Below are positions 24,801 to 37,064 of a stretch of 64,000 nucleotides of DNA, piece after piece. Both the position numbers and the translations under genes were made by a program. The stretch is from NCBI GenBank assembly GCA_051453625.1, contig JBOZIK010000001.1, forward strand, positions 239,397,467-239,461,466, in the 5' to 3' direction. Under the pieces are notes generated by a model. That model was not told the DNA's origin, made no database searches, and was given only the letters and a program-made list of their open reading frames with translations. The DNA comes from Welwitschia mirabilis. Its lineage: Eukaryota; Gnetophyta; Gnetopsida; Welwitschiales. How positions within the stretch are numbered: position 1 is the first letter of the stretch; the number at the start of each line of letters is the position of its first letter.

Positions 24801-27800
24801 GCCAAAGAACTTGATGTGCTTGGGATTTGTGAAAAAGATTCACTTGTGGGATTCATCATCATAGGTTGTAATTGAAAATTTAATTTAAGAAATTCCACAA
24901 TTACTACCAAAGAAAAAGGCATGTTACAAAACAACCTATTTTAGAGGCATATAGGATAGGGCACAAAGGAGATAAACTTCAACATGTCATCATCAAATTC
25001 GAAAATGCACAAGCCAGCAAGGAAGGGGTGAAAAAAAGAGACAATCAAAGCAACCTTAAATGAGCCCAAAAAAAGATAAATGAACATCTTAAATGAAAGG
25101 AGCTTGCAATCAAAAAAGAAAAAAAAACCAGAAGAGCAGAAAAACGAAAAAAAAGCCAAAGAATTGGGGAAAAAAGGAGGAAAGGAAAAAATTGCTTATT
25201 TGAATACAAAATATATTGTAATTATTAAAGATCAAACAAAATAAGGTCTCTGGCCTTTGCACTGTGGATTTTTAAATATTGATGGCTTTGTAGCAAATAA
25301 GATTCTTAGCCTTTGTAGCATTTCTTTCTTGAATAGGTATAATATTTTCTGCATTACAAAGCCTTCGTAGGAATACAGAGCTATCACCCTTATGAGTTCT
25401 TCGTTTTAATGTTACTTCTTTTCCTCATTAAAGCACAAGACGAGGTAAACCGTCTAGAGGTTTCATTGTTTAAACTTGCAATAGCTTACTTAAACAAAAA
25501 TTACAAAGACAAATCAGAACAATTAGTATGTTTGGCTTAAAATCACGCAACAGAAAGTTTCTTTGTATTTGTCTTTTGGTTATATTGCTCAGACAGAAGC
25601 TACTCTATACAAGAGAAAAGCCATTCCACAAGACTATCCATTTCAGCATCTAAGTAGTAAATACAAATATTTCTAAGACAAATGAGAAAAATTTGTATGT
25701 TTGGCTTAAAATCATGCAACAAAAAGTTTCTTTGTATTTACCTTTTGGTTATATTGCTCAGATAGAAGCTACTCTATACCAGACAAAAGGCATTCCACAA
25801 GACTATCCATTGCAGTATCTAAGTAGTAAATAGAAATATTTCTAATTTCTCGTAGTTAAGAAAAATCTCAATTTGTAGATACTTCAATGTTAGAATTAGG
25901 TCTGAAAAGGTCCAAATCAATTATCAACTAGGACTCTCAAGGATTCATAGATTGCCAAAAGGGCATTGAGTGAGATAGATCTTCTCAAGATAGTCTTAAA
26001 TTACAAATGAAACAATTATTAGAATGCAAATAACAATTAGATCTAGTTTTAAATGGAATGAAAAAAATTCTTAGACTCTAATGTGTTTACTTTTACAAGT
26101 CATCAAGGGTGTCTAAGTATTGATTTCTTAGTCACTCATCCATTATGTCTACCAAGTATTTGAGATTCTAAAGTAGGCAGAAATTTAGGCGAATCTTCCC
26201 ATCAACTTCTTCATTTTATTAATTCAATAGATTTTCATCCTTGCCAATAGCCAAAAAAAAAAAGTTTTTATGTCAAATAACCAAAGAAAGAAGAAGATTT
26301 CTAACTCAGAGTTCGAAAAGATAGGACTTTTCCAAATCTTTTGGAAATTTTATTGCCTACTATTTGACATGTATCTAAGGGACGTAGTATGTTGGGGGGA
26401 AAAAACAGCGGTTCGATGATTGCAAAGAAGTAAGGATGGTTCTTAAGTACCAAAAAAGAACTAACAGAAAAAATTAAATCCTATAAGAATCTATCTCCAA
26501 TAAAAACAAATAACTTATCACAGAAAGATGGTCAAAATTGTTACATCTGCTTAGAAAAAGCCAAAAAAATTTAAAGTTCCTTTAAAATAAATAAAATATA
26601 GAATATAATCTTTCTTTCCGTGATATCCAAAGTTTTTATCAACAATTATTTAAAGATAACAATGGAATAGAACTTCTGAATCTTGATAGTAAATTATCCG
26701 TTTTGTGTAAGGGAACTTGTTAAGGAATCCAAAGATTGTCTTTAAGAAAGGAGACAAATATAAAAGTCTTGTATAGCAAAATGTTAAATTGGGATCGATA
26801 TCTTGTTTGGCAAAAAGTTTGGAGAAAAAACTCAAACATGCATTAGAATTTGGATTAGAAAAAGAATGGTGTATTAACAACGCTATTATACTGTTTAAGA
26901 AGTGATATAAACCGGAATTTGTAAAATTACAAATTGATTGTAATTAGCAATCTTTTTGCAAAAACTCCTAGGAACTATCATTAAACTAACGATTAGTAGA
27001 TGGATAAAGGAATAATGAACTTCAAGCAATTTCTCAAGCAAGCATCTGACAATAGCATTTTACAATATATCATCTTATCACCTTGAAGCACTGTATTGAT
27101 GAAGGCAAAAGTCCAAATGAGAAGACATTCATTTGTCTTCCAGATTTCTCTAAAGCATTTGATTTGGTTATTAGAAATAGACTTTGGCAGCACATCTAGA
27201 ATATTGAATCTCCAATAGCTTTATCGTCAGCAATTTAAAAGTTGTATAAAGAGATATGTATCCAGCTCACAAATATTGTTTGTTAAGAACATTAATGTTC
27301 TATAGTTTTATTAGTGTTAAGCAATGGTGTCCTCTCTCTCACTACACTGTTTGGAATTCTTATTAATGAATTAAAGGCTTAGATAAATGAAACTTCCCTT
27401 GATCATTCTAGACAAATAGCAAACTATCAGATGAACCTCTTACTCCTTGTATTATGTTGCATTACTTTCTAAAGCAAAGTAAGGTTTACATCATATGCTA
27501 CATATTTTGAATAAATTTTGCCATTACTCTAAAATGAAGATCAATCTTAAAAGCCTAAAGTCATGGTTTATGAGTCACATGATGCTATTTTTCCTTTTCA
27601 AAAAGGGGAGAAAAAGGTTAGAAGAGTTCCCTTCTATAAATACTTGGCACTGGAATGGTCTAATAATTATGAATGGAATAAGTGCATCACTCAAAGCATC
27701 ATTGGAGATATGAAAGCCAAACAACTTTCTTGCGCTAAGATACAACCAACAATTCTGTATGGTTGTGTTGTTTAGAGCTTTAGATTAGCAGATAAACAAA

Positions 27801-30800
27801 ATAAGCAAATAAAGGAAGCTCAATAACAATTCCTACTAGAAGAGTTTAAGGTAAACTACCAAACACTGTATAATATGATGCTTCTTCAAGCTAAATTGAT
27901 ATTTTGGAAGTAAAAGCTATTTGTCAATTTGTAGCTTATATCTATAATCCCTTAAATTCCATTGTTAATAAATTCTCTAAAAAGATGTTCCACATAAAGG
28001 TTGGTTTTATGAGGGAAAACTTTTGCTTCAAAAAATGAAACATTTCAAAAACAATTTTTTCATTGTGATCCTTAACAATTTCGAACAATTATAAAACACA
28101 GCAATTCAAAGGATTTGAGACGAGAGAAATAGAAAGAAGCAAGTTTATCTACACAAGGAGGCAATTCTACAAATGTTACTTATTTAAGCACTACTATTGC
28201 CCTTTGTCTATGGATTCAAATTAGTAGAACAAGAATGGGATCTCATTATTTCAAAATTGAAACATGTTAATTGTTTCAAATCCCTCAAGAAGAGTGGACA
28301 TGTTGACTTTGTGACCAGAATGCTATTAAACATGAATATCGTCTCTCTCTTAAATGTCCTTCAACAAATAACATACAAAATGAATGGAACATCAAAGCTT
28401 ATAATTTGGTTGAATTGTTTTAAATTTTACCCAAAACTCTAGGTAACTTTAAAACTGCAACCATGTAGGTTCATTCCATGTACATTTCTTTTGATCAACA
28501 AATTTATAGGGTCTTATGGATGTAATAAAAAATTTAGTTTCAATTTCAAAATTTGTTGGCTTTGATAACTAAACTGATATTTTTGCCTAGAAAATGCTTG
28601 TTGATCGATATGTTCTAATTAATATTTTGATAATATAAGGTGAATCAACTTTCTTATTGAATTCAACATAAAAGTAACATTTCTCAAAACAAGTTTGAAC
28701 TATCATGTATTTTTACTTTTTCAAATTTATCATTGTTATTAATCCCTTTATAACCCATTTAAACCTAGTTAACTTTTCTTTATCAAATATCACATTGTGT
28801 CCATCAAGTCTATCAAATCTAATATTGCTCTTAATTATGTTATACTTGTAGATCCCAAGTTTTATTACTTTTAGCATGCTAATTGTAAGAGCTATGTATC
28901 TTCTAGATCTGAAAAGTCTATACGCAAATACCATCCTAGATGTTGTTTCCATTATATTTTGAAGGGATGTTCCATAAGTGGGAACAATGTCATGCACCCT
29001 CCCTTCTTCTACTCCACCATCTACATCTTTAACCCACATCCCTTCTTTTGTTTCCATATCCATATTGTGCACCTCTTCTCCCCTCAATCACCTTTCCAAC
29101 TACAATAGGGCAACCTAGCGGATCTTTATAGGACACAAAAGCATGTGATCAAGGTGAATAGTTAACAGAGCCATGCAATAGTTCTTCCTGGCTTTCCTAT
29201 TTTCAAATCTTCTTATTGACTTATACTCTTTTTTGCTCTTCATTAATATGTTCCTTGTTTATAGATTGATGTGCCCAGAAGACCACTTCCCATAAAGCTT
29301 TTCCATGTTCCTACTAAAATGGATGATTTACAATATCAAAAACATCCTATATTCTTACAAAAGCAAGGCTTATTACTATAATTACTCTAACAAATATTTC
29401 ATTTTTGGAGGTAGATGTTTCACAAGAATTATAAGTCTTCTTCATGTCTTGAGAATGCAACATCAAATGAGAAAAATTATAGGAAACTAGTCCATGTCAG
29501 CCTTACCCAATGAGCTCAATCCTTGTTACATTGCTAATCCTTGAGTATTGAGGTCCACCTCCTAATATGTAGGGAGCCCCAAACCCCAATGTAAACTGCA
29601 AGCATCGATGGGACAAACCCTAGCCTTGGGCTCGCTTCATAGTGGATTGACCCAAAGCATTCGAAAGACATTCCGAAATTTTACCAGTTAGTTTCTAAAT
29701 ACACCAAGGACACTTCTTCAAACAATAATTTCTTAAAATGATATATAACTCATGCTCATCCTCGTAAATAACTAGTGTTTTCAAGAGAAGCCTTAGCTCA
29801 CTCTTACCTCTTACAAAGTGGGGCTACCTTTTCCATCATCTCTTCCTTTGAAGTTAAGTAAATTTATTAGCCTCTAAGCCAAACCTTTGGGAGTCCTCAG
29901 CATGTACAACTATAGGTCTAACCCTTAGAATACACTTATAGTCCATGGTGCCCTTCGGCTTGTGGACTCCAAACCCACTCAAACTTGTCCCAAGATACCA
30001 TCCTATATTCATATTGAATCACTTATTAGCAAGGAGGCAACCTTGTTTAGACCACACACTTGGAAGATGTTCCGAAAATACTCCATACCATTAAGTTCCC
30101 CATGTTGTCAAGGACATGTTCTTGGCATCACAAACGAGCCTTTTAAAAGGATAATAATGCTTACACTATTATCATTACGTGATCAACACCTCATTCCAAT
30201 CAACACACTAATGCTCTCTCATAAAATGTACTGACCTTCTACCATAGCTCTTCCAATAAACTTGTTATATACTTAATCACCACCTTAAAATGCATTATAA
30301 GGTTATTAACACATAGAAGCACACAAATATTATCTATTTAAGTTATTAGGTACTCATATGGTTTCATTCTTCATGTACTTACATATATCTTCATCTAGTT
30401 TTCAAATATTTTTGTCAACTTATTTTACACAATAAGCATTATAAAGGTATGCATGTTGTCACGATAAATTAGGACACTTATACCCTAGCTAAAGGACAAG
30501 GATGTCATTTACTACAAATAGATATATACTCCATGAGTAGTTACAAGTCCATTACTATTCAGTGTAAAGAAGTGGTGCGATGCCAATTTGTAGGAATTTG
30601 ATGGTGTATTTGGAGTACTTTTGCAGGACATTTATACAGGTTTAGATGCAATNNNNNNNNNNNNNNNNNNNNNNNNNNNNNNNNNNNNNNNNNNNNNNNN
30701 NNNNNNNNNNNNNNNNNNNNNNNNNNNNNNNNNNNNNNNNNNNNNNNNNNNNCTCTGAGCCTAGTGCCTTCGTTGGGATTATGACATTCAGGTGAACTCC

Positions 30801-33800
30801 CGTCTATACTAGCGTGTGTTTTTGTGCAAGTTATATTATTTAGAGGTTTACCTAAGGACTTCAAGATTGCATAGATTCACACCACAACAAGAAGTGAGCA
30901 AGTTAATTTAATACTACTAGAACTTTTGGAAAAGGCATGAGAGTAATTCTTCATGGACAGCAATCTTATACATTTTTGGAGGTAGTAATGATTACCTGGA
31001 TTTTTCTCTTTATTGATATAAAAGCCATCTACAAGACTTGAAACAGATAAAGTCACTTGTTTCAAGAAAGATAATGCTCACACACATCAATCTAGTATAT
31101 CTAAAAATGACGAATATCATCCCAAGAATCTTAAACATAATATTTCGAAAACTATGAGGGCATGAAATTTCACTTGAAGCTAAACTCATATAGCTAAAGG
31201 CTCTAGCATAAAGATAAGCTTTTTCATTATGTCCATATGGGTTGTTAGGGTGCTTTACTTTAAAGTATATTTAATCACATGGAATCCAATTATCACATAA
31301 GTGCACCAAATTTGCCCTTCGCAGTTCTTTTTACTCTCTATTTTTTGTTCGTTGGGATTTATTTCACCTAATTTTGGAGATGTTGCCCTTTTTAAATAAC
31401 TAGCGGAAAGGACAGTGCCATCTACAATAAAGTTTTTCACAAAATTATACATAGTTGAAAATTTTATACCTTTCTGTATTAATGAGAGCTAGTATGCATA
31501 ATGAAGGGTAAATCTATTCTAACAGAGACATTTGACAAGCATACTTATGAACTATGATAAGATCAAAGTGGAGGACTTGTGTATCAATGGGATCTTAAAT
31601 CATTTATAAAAAGACATCATGCAAAACCAAATTTTATTACTATTAATGAATCGAATAGAATGGACTAAAAGGTTGTGGTAATTATTTGATGTTGTCTGGA
31701 TCATTCCATTCTTACAAACATGTAGAATGAAACATCTGTAGCATAAATTGGAAGTGCTCTCTAAAGCAAAGACTATGACAAATGTATGTTCTTGCATAAA
31801 AAACTCTCTAACTTGAAACTAGAGGGAAATGAATCCAACCGTCTATCTCAAGCACTTCAACATTATTGTCTCTAGGATGGCCACAATTGAGATCAACATC
31901 TCTAATGAGGATAAGGTTATGGCATCTATGAGTTTATTACTTGAGCCTTAGGACAATCTAGTGAAAAATTTAAGTAGCAGTACCTTGTGCACCCTGGATT
32001 TTGACAAAGTTGTAGGCATTGTTTTGCCTCAAGACCTTAGACATTTAGCAAACAAGGATAATTCGTCAAATATTAAGGCTTTCTAGGCCATTAAGAAACA
32101 AGGAGCATGGAGACTGAAATGCCCATAGTAGAACAAGAATTAGACATGTGATGCAAAACTGCTCCCCACTCAAGCATAATGATGCTGCTTCAAAGCCAAA
32201 TCCTCTGGAGAGGTTGGCTTTATGAAGGAAGAATATAATGCACTTTGATATTGCTTAAATAGGTTATGGCTTTTCTCTTAGGGCCACAACTAAAAAGTAG
32301 GATTGAATAGATTTTTGTGTTCAATTATGATGGTACTGTTTTTGTGCTAGGCTAGCTATTTTTTGGATTTGTTAATAGTTTACAAGACCATATCCATAGA
32401 CATTTGTGGGATGTTTTTTGTAGCAACCACATTAATGTTCTCCTATGTGTTTCTTGGATTAAGAAGGTTGTGTCATATGAGACCCTTTATACAGAGATGC
32501 TCCTCACACGACGATGCATCACTCGATGCTTCTTTTGCATGCTCCAATCCATGCTTATTAGCAATGAATAGAAGATTTAGAGTGATGATGGTGTTCTAAC
32601 ATGGATTTCGTCATTTTGTTTGAGAAAGCAACGTAGATTTGTCTTCAAGAGGGAGATTGTCAAGAGATTGGTGAAGCGAAATGTATACTTTTATGCCTTC
32701 CCTTGCTTATTTGAAACTTGTAAGTCCTTTCATGTTATAAAGATAGAGCTTTTTAGTTGTCACTTCAGCTTGTTAGGGTGTTTTATTTTAAAGTATATTT
32801 AAGGGCATATGACATAAAATACATTTGTGGTTCCTATTATAATCATGTCTACATAAACCCAATATCAGGTTTGTTATGGTAGAAGGTGTGAGAATGAAAG
32901 TGATTAGCCTCCACTATAACCGTTATTGTTTGGAAACCCTAGCTTCTACTGTTGCCCTTGGCATGTAGTCTTCATTGTTTGATTGAAGATCATTATCTGT
33001 GCTGCTGTCCTATAATTTCTCTTGTTTTTCTTTTCTCCATCTCTGTGTTACTATTTCTCTGTTGATTATTTGTTGATTGCAAATCATTCTAATCTGCTTT
33101 TGCCGTATATTTTTATAACAAGAAAGGCATACAAATCTCAAATTGTTACTGGCACTATTCAATAACTTTCCTACTCTCGTATTCTGATACAAAAAGGAAG
33201 AAAAGAAAAAGAGAGGAAAAAAAGATTATTAAATGAAACCAGAGTATTTGCAAATACAGATGAATCAAGATTGCAACAAGTTAGCATGGTAAAAGAAAAC
33301 TAAATGCTAGGAATACAAATAAACACTAGAACAATCCCGAATGACTCACAAGCGTGCCTCGTACAATAAGGGAAAACAATAGATTCCAAGAGAAGACAAA
33401 ACTCATTGTAGCAGTAGTCACAAAAGAAAAGCCAATGTGAAAAAATATAAGGTGGTCAATGTAGATATGTCTAATGAAGGTGGATATAAATAATATTAGC
33501 TGATAGAGCTTGGCATTTAAACCCCCAAAAAAAAAAAGTCCTATCTAATAAGAGCCGTGATAAAATACAAGATGCAAACAAAATGAATATATCCACACTT
33601 CCGAAGTTTATTTGAATATTTGTGTCATTACAAAGCAAGCATATACACAGTTGAAAATTTTGCTACATCTGTGACATTGAATAAAAAATGTAGACAATGT
33701 AATTCCTTACTATCCTTTGTGCATTATTTCAGTGCAATGTCAATGGTGTTAAACTTTGTTACAATGGTGCTAAACGCCCTTTGCATGGCTAAGTTGAACC

Positions 33801-36519
33801 AGACATTGAAAAGTTTATATAAGACTAGAATGCTTATAAGAACGTGGATTTTGCCACTATTAGTTTCTATTACAGTCAATGGCAAGAATTCATACCGCTG
33901 GAGAAGAATGGACTCCAGAGCTAAGGGCAAAAGTTGCAAGAGGCTCAATACGATCCATTGCAAATTGACTTTGTTCCTCTGAGAGTTTGAATTTATGGAG
34001 AGCTAAAAGTAAGGCCTGAGAAACATGTGAACAAACTTATTAGTGATTTTCAGACGATGGCAGCCCAGGGATGTATACAGATTACAGATTGAATCACCCA
34101 GTAACATACTATTTGTGGTCGATGCATAGGTGGCTTCATTTTCAGAATAACGTATTCAATGGAAACAGCATTAAATGAATGACCCCCAACAGTATAAGCT
34201 GCCTGTTGTACATATGTACCATTTCAAAATCTGCTCTTTGTAATTCATTTTAAGAAAGCACTAGAATTGCCAAAAGTGAATCTATTATGATACCCTCAAA
34301 CCTTTTGCATTAGTGCAAAAAGCTTCAAATCACTCTTAGGAACTCCATATGCAAGGTATGCCTGAGAACATAATCAATCACAATCTAATCAGGGAGAAAA
34401 CAACTGGAGAAAAAAACTAAAAAAGTATTGCTGCCAAGCATAACCAAGATGATGAAAGGCAAAATATATCCTTTCCGTCAGTTTCATGACCTTTTACAGA
34501 AATAATAATTATCAAATAAGAGGCTTGCTTTTGAAAATGCATAAACACCAACTACTGCATACATGCATCATTAAAGCATTGTAGATATTGATCCAGAATG
34601 CAAGCCTTTGATCATGAGTCATGCAGCCAGGATTCACTTTCGCTAGTTGTTCAACCAGTAATCTACAGAAAACAGTTTAACCAGAATAAGCATGCCAGAT
34701 ATGAAGGTTACTTTTTCCTATCACTTGGGAAGAAAATGATCTTTATTTCACTAATCTATTGAGCAGTAATGCAGTCATCTCTGTAAGTAGAAAGGACAAA
34801 GAAAAGGCAAGATTGCCAAGATGTTTAGGAAAGCAAAAAGGAAAACATTGCAACCTAAATCTGCGCAGTGCATCAGCAGCATATTCAAGTTGTTCTTTCC
34901 CTACTGACATCCATGAAATTTCAATTGCTGAACTGTACCTTCCAATATCTGCCCAGTGCAGCTTCCCACGGGAATTATAAGGATCAAAAGTGTTATCAGA
35001 CCCTATAACACCCTCTTTGAATTGGATGTCCACAGAGGGGCTTTTAACAAATGAGAAAATAGATGATGACTCTGAAAAGGAAGAAGAAGAAGCAGTGGTG
35101 GTGTTTCCTAGAGGAGATCTAGGAGAGTGAATCTTTGAGCTGGGTAAAAATTTGCTGGAAGCCATCTCAGGATCTCCAAGATGGATGAAGATGTCTCTCA
35201 TGCACCTTACCATCTCTTCAGATAGTTGGTTTGGTTTCTGCCAGAAGCTCATATATTTCTTTTCCGAATAACTTCTTTGGTGTGTATGAAACATCTCAAA
35301 ATTATCAAATGAAGTATTTCCATGACTCTTTCTTATCCTCTTCGACACTCCTGCGTCCTGGAAAGCAAAACAAATGGAATTCAGTAGAATAGTGGCTCTC
35401 AAGATTCCAAAGTCAGGCTACATTCGGTAGTAAACAAATAATATTATTTCTCCTTGAAAACGAAAGCAAAATAGGAACGCACATTTTCGCATCTCCTGAG
35501 AGGTACAAGTAGACAGAAATTTGTAATACTTTCGTTTTACGGATATAGAATGAACAAACGAACAGGCAAAACAACATGCAACGACCTCTAAATTTATCCA
35601 ATGAGAACAATGCAGGAATGTATTTCCTTCACCTGGGATGTATAGATTTTTGGATTCCTGAAAGTTGTCGGTTCACGATACGAATCAACTGTGGATTTCG
35701 CCTTTGGCATAACATTGCTGGCCGAGAGGGAACGAATAGAACTGGATTCCTGTTGATGAAAACAGAAACTAATTTAATTCTCCGAAGCATGAACATAATC
35801 AAATTTAGCAAGATCTATCACTCATCAGAAAGACAATGCAGAGCTCTTGCGACAGTGTTGACAGCTTCATGTTTAAGAAAAAAAAAAATCAATTACATTA
35901 ATCAGTGAACGCGCTAAAGGATCCTCTACTTGAATATTGAGTGGTGAAAATTCTTTGTTCTTTAATCCCTCAGAAGAGGATAATGACGCTGACGATCGAA
36001 GTAACGGTGACTGATTTGACCTGTACTCTAGAAGTCGCCGTTCATTACGTTCTTGACTTAGCTGGTAATGCAAAAAAACAGTTTCCTCTTCAAGCTTTGA
36101 TATTGTCACCTCAAGCGAGGTGATGCTTCCTAACAGCTCACGAATCTAAAATATCAGAAAGAAATTATCTTCAGACACAATTATTAAAGGACGGTTGTTT
36201 CTTCCAGTGAATAAGTTAAGAAAGCAAGTTTATTGTTGGTACAAACAAACGATAAAAATTCCATAGAAATCAAGTAGCGGGTTCGAAAGATTACTTCTAG
36301 TGGCATATGTGAGCGTAAATGAGACAAAGTTTGAGGCTGCTGATGTAGAGTTTTTTCTAACAATGTATGCAATTCTACTTCTTCCTGTAGTTGTTGTTCC
36401 AGCTTTTTAACCTGAAATTAATATCAATAAGAGAAGCGTAAATTTGAAGTCGGTTCTCGTAAATTTGAACTCGGTTTAATAAACACAAAAAAAGCAGGGG
36501 CTGGAGAAGGGGAGCAGAG

Positions 36520-36554
<35 letters not shown>

Positions 36555-37064
36555 AGCATTTTCAGGTTAATAACGCATGGCCGTTCTTTAGAAGCTTGGC
36601 ATCCAATGTGAACTGAATCATAACTCTCAAATTCAAAGCCGCATGGTAAGAGAGCTTTACGTCTTCTTCAAGCTGAAATCTGTAAGAAGCGTCATCATAT
36701 CCACTCTGGCGGTGATTAGGCACATCACTATCCATGAAGACCTGAAAATTTGGATGAGTCAGAAATGTCTGATTCTGTGAAACCAAGGTATTTCAGGGCT
36801 TTCCTTGACATGTTAAACCAAATAATCTAACTCACCTCTGAACCAAATTCCTTTTCAGGAGCAAGTTTCTCTTCTGAACTAGCCTCTTCGAACAACAGCA
36901 TCAGTTCCTGCTGCTTCTTTGAATGTCTATTTCTTGAGCACCTACTTTCTGTCAGAGCCAATAAATCCATCAAGAAGCAGTAAACTAGCCAGAGGAAGCG
37001 CTTAGAAGAAAAATTGAAGCAAGAAAGGTCTACACAACCATATGGTAGAGCTTATACCTGTCAT
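14000..37064 (-). CDS. MIP1 leucine-zipper / DUF547 protein, 12 coding exons, complete
   Basis: Exons in transcript order: 37064-37058, 36948-36836, 36741-36661, 36411-36295, 36145-35897, 35749-35633, 35357-34855, 34662-34563, 34361-34302, 34202-34110, 34015-33896, 14314-14000. All introns are GT..AG, phases agree, and the sum is 1875 nt (624 residues plus stop). Residues about 60-190 form the MIP1-type leucine zipper (YRFQLEED, ELHTLLEKTL, LEVTISKLEEE, QLSQERNERRL). A Ser-rich linker follows, then PNQLSEEMVRCMRDI, FDPY, WMSVGKEQLEYAADALR. DUF547 (about 396-580) reads LAFWINIYNALMMHAYLAYG, YTVGGHSFN, IEYVILKMKPP; the C-terminus has RFLGSRDYSVVPFD and RFRYLF. The family is plant-specific with unclear molecular role; the zipper suggests protein pairing. 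Start: ATG at 37064 is in frame and preceded by an in-frame stop; a later in-frame ATG in exon 2 is possible. No broken codon was seen. Product call secure; exact start less so. Confidence 0.9.
16921..16995. repeat. 22-bp tandem repeat, about 3.5 copies
   Basis: The unit contains AATAGGAACAATGGGCAAAA. Successive copies start exactly 22 bp apart (AGGAAC at 16924, 16946, 16968, 16990) with almost no divergence, so it is young or slippage-prone. The overlapping open frames on the minus strand are by-products of the repeat. Confidence 0.85.
17402..18290 (-). other. Unrecognised coding-like stretch inside intron 11
   Basis: Two minus-strand open frames, 18027-17719 (102 codons) and 17584-17402 (60 codons), are less AT-rich than the intron around them. 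They have protein-like composition, for example RKGTSVDYLLTPHTVIEPD and FPYGKEDDELVKELTSN. A third in-frame piece, MPKQLTFFGLNEKLEKLEES, lies upstream at about 18280-18220. A GT follows the ..ECIKTF end of the first frame, so they may be exon-like pieces of a gene fragment or of an unknown repeat. I recognise no domain. No transcript is implied. Confidence 0.25.
18795..18845. repeat. (CT)n microsatellite
   Basis: About 25 uninterrupted CT units on the plus strand. The open frame that crosses it, with a Leu/Ser run, is an artefact. Confidence 0.95.
19308..19329. repeat. (AAT)n microsatellite
   Basis: A short run of AAT units, about seven copies. Confidence 0.85.
20880..21420. repeat. Dispersed repeat, copy 1 (pair with 23930-24470)
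   Basis: Several blocks recur in the same order in 23930-24470: GACCTCATA.TG..ATGTGT, CATTCACTTT.., TTAGTTCACAATAGTTTG.., and TGTTTATTAGTAACAAC. The copies are diverged and differ by small insertions. No coding motif. It may be an LTR or leader of an old retrotransposon; the edges are approximate. Confidence 0.45.
23104..23143. repeat. 20-bp exact tandem duplication
   Basis: ATTAAGGTAAGAATCTTTTT occurs twice head to tail without a mismatch, pointing to a recent slippage event. Confidence 0.9.
23930..24470. repeat. Dispersed repeat, copy 2 (pair with 20880-21420)
   Basis: See copy 1. Same order of blocks, including ACCTCATAATGGCATGTGTC, TTTAGTTCACTATAGCC and GTTTATTACTAACAATTGTG. Confidence 0.45.
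25510..25848. repeat. 169-bp tandem duplication, two copies
   Basis: The unit that starts around 25510 recurs around 25679; for example GTATGTTTGGCTTAAAATCA occurs at 25526 and 25695. The copies differ at only about 15-20 positions, so it is younger than most repeats here. No reading frame. Confidence 0.85.
27050..28000 (+). pseudogene. Non-LTR reverse transcriptase relic (LINE) in intron 11
   Basis: The plus-strand reading gives CIDEGKSPNEKTFICLPDFS then KAFDLVIRNRLWQH (about 27090-27190). This is the RT motif A region, where other LINEs have DF.KAFD. Later come VPFYKYLALEW (about 27625) and QPTILYGCVV (about 27745), matching the F.YLG and ILYG blocks in the RT thumb of LINEs. Past 27800 the reading still resembles the region after the RT. 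The YADD box is lost and stops are frequent. It is a different LINE type from the element at 3812-8917. It lies antisense to the host gene. Confidence 0.65.
28450..30652. other. Intronic DNA, nothing recognised
   Basis: No supported gene. Minus-strand 29087-28713 is open for 124 codons but has no motif I know, and lies between decayed repeats. The patch 29500-30000 is somewhat less AT-rich and may belong to an unknown repeat. Confidence 0.35.
30653..30752. other. Assembly gap, 100 N
   Basis: Exactly 100 N, a conventional placeholder for a gap of unknown size. Confidence 0.99.
31211..31284 (+). repeat. LTR-like segment, left copy
   Basis: TTGTTAGGGTG followed by CTTTACTTTAAAGTATATTT recurs as TTGTTAGGGTG plus TTTTATTTTAAAGTATATTT at 32739-32811. 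The two copies flank the Copia gag relic on the plus strand. TGTTAGGG is a common start of Copia LTRs. The likeness extends upstream of that start, so the exact LTR edge is unclear. Confidence 0.5.
31540..32130 (+). pseudogene. Ty1/copia gag relic (UBN2-type) in intron 11
   Basis: The plus-strand reading, with frame changes, gives DKIKVEDLCINGILNHL (about 31557), KLEVLSKAKTMTN (about 31745), then ATIEINISNEDKVMASMSLL and TLDFDKVVGIVLPQ (about 31885-32030). These correspond to the UBN2 gag of Copia elements: W..K.EDLL, KLE.LY.AKT, I..EDK...LL.SLP, L....V...L. At least three stops break it. Zinc knuckle and pol were not found. The PPT-like AGAGGGAGATTGT lies downstream at about 32646. It is antisense to the host gene. 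Confidence 0.65.
32739..32811 (+). repeat. LTR-like segment, right copy
   Basis: Partner of 31211-31284; follows a purine-rich AGAGGGAGATTGT at about 32646, typical of Copia 3' ends. The LTR may start at the purine tract rather than here. Confidence 0.45.
33896..37064 (-). CDS. Exons 1-11 of the DUF547-family gene (exon cluster)
   Basis: Eleven coding exons with short introns (about 85-300 bp) encode residues 1-520: leucine-zipper region, Ser-rich linker and most of DUF547. Exon lengths are 7, 113, 81, 117, 249, 117, 503, 100, 60, 93 and 120 nt. Exons 7 and 8 share an Arg codon split AG/A, and exons 1 and 2 share a Glu codon split G/AA. All other junctions are phase 0. Plus-strand open frames across this cluster are antisense shadows. 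Confidence 0.9.
36524..36553. repeat. (AG)n microsatellite in intron 3
   Basis: About 15 AG units between exons 3 and 4 of the DUF547-family gene. It is a pyrimidine tract in transcript sense, placed about 110 bp upstream of the exon-4 acceptor. Confidence 0.95.

Larger units (their letters stand above)
14315..33895 (-). other. Intron 11 of the DUF547-family gene, 19,581 bp
   Basis: Begins GTATGA after exon 11 and ends TGTAG before exon 12. It contains a 22-bp tandem repeat (16921-16995), an unrecognised coding-like stretch (17402-18290), a CT microsatellite, a repeat pair (20880-21420 and 23930-24470), a 169-bp tandem duplication (25510-25848), a LINE relic (27050-28000), a 100-N gap (30653-30752) and a Copia gag relic (31540-32130). 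No competing complete gene was found inside it. All other introns of this gene are under about 300 bp in the coding part, so the growth is confined to one intron and is best explained by repeat insertion. Confidence 0.82.

Noticed and set aside
33620-33982. 120-codon plus-strand frame, and similar plus-strand frames at 34759, 35576 and 37477
   Set aside because: They lie antisense to coding exons, or in the leader, of the DUF547-family gene, have no domain of their own, and are explained as shadows.
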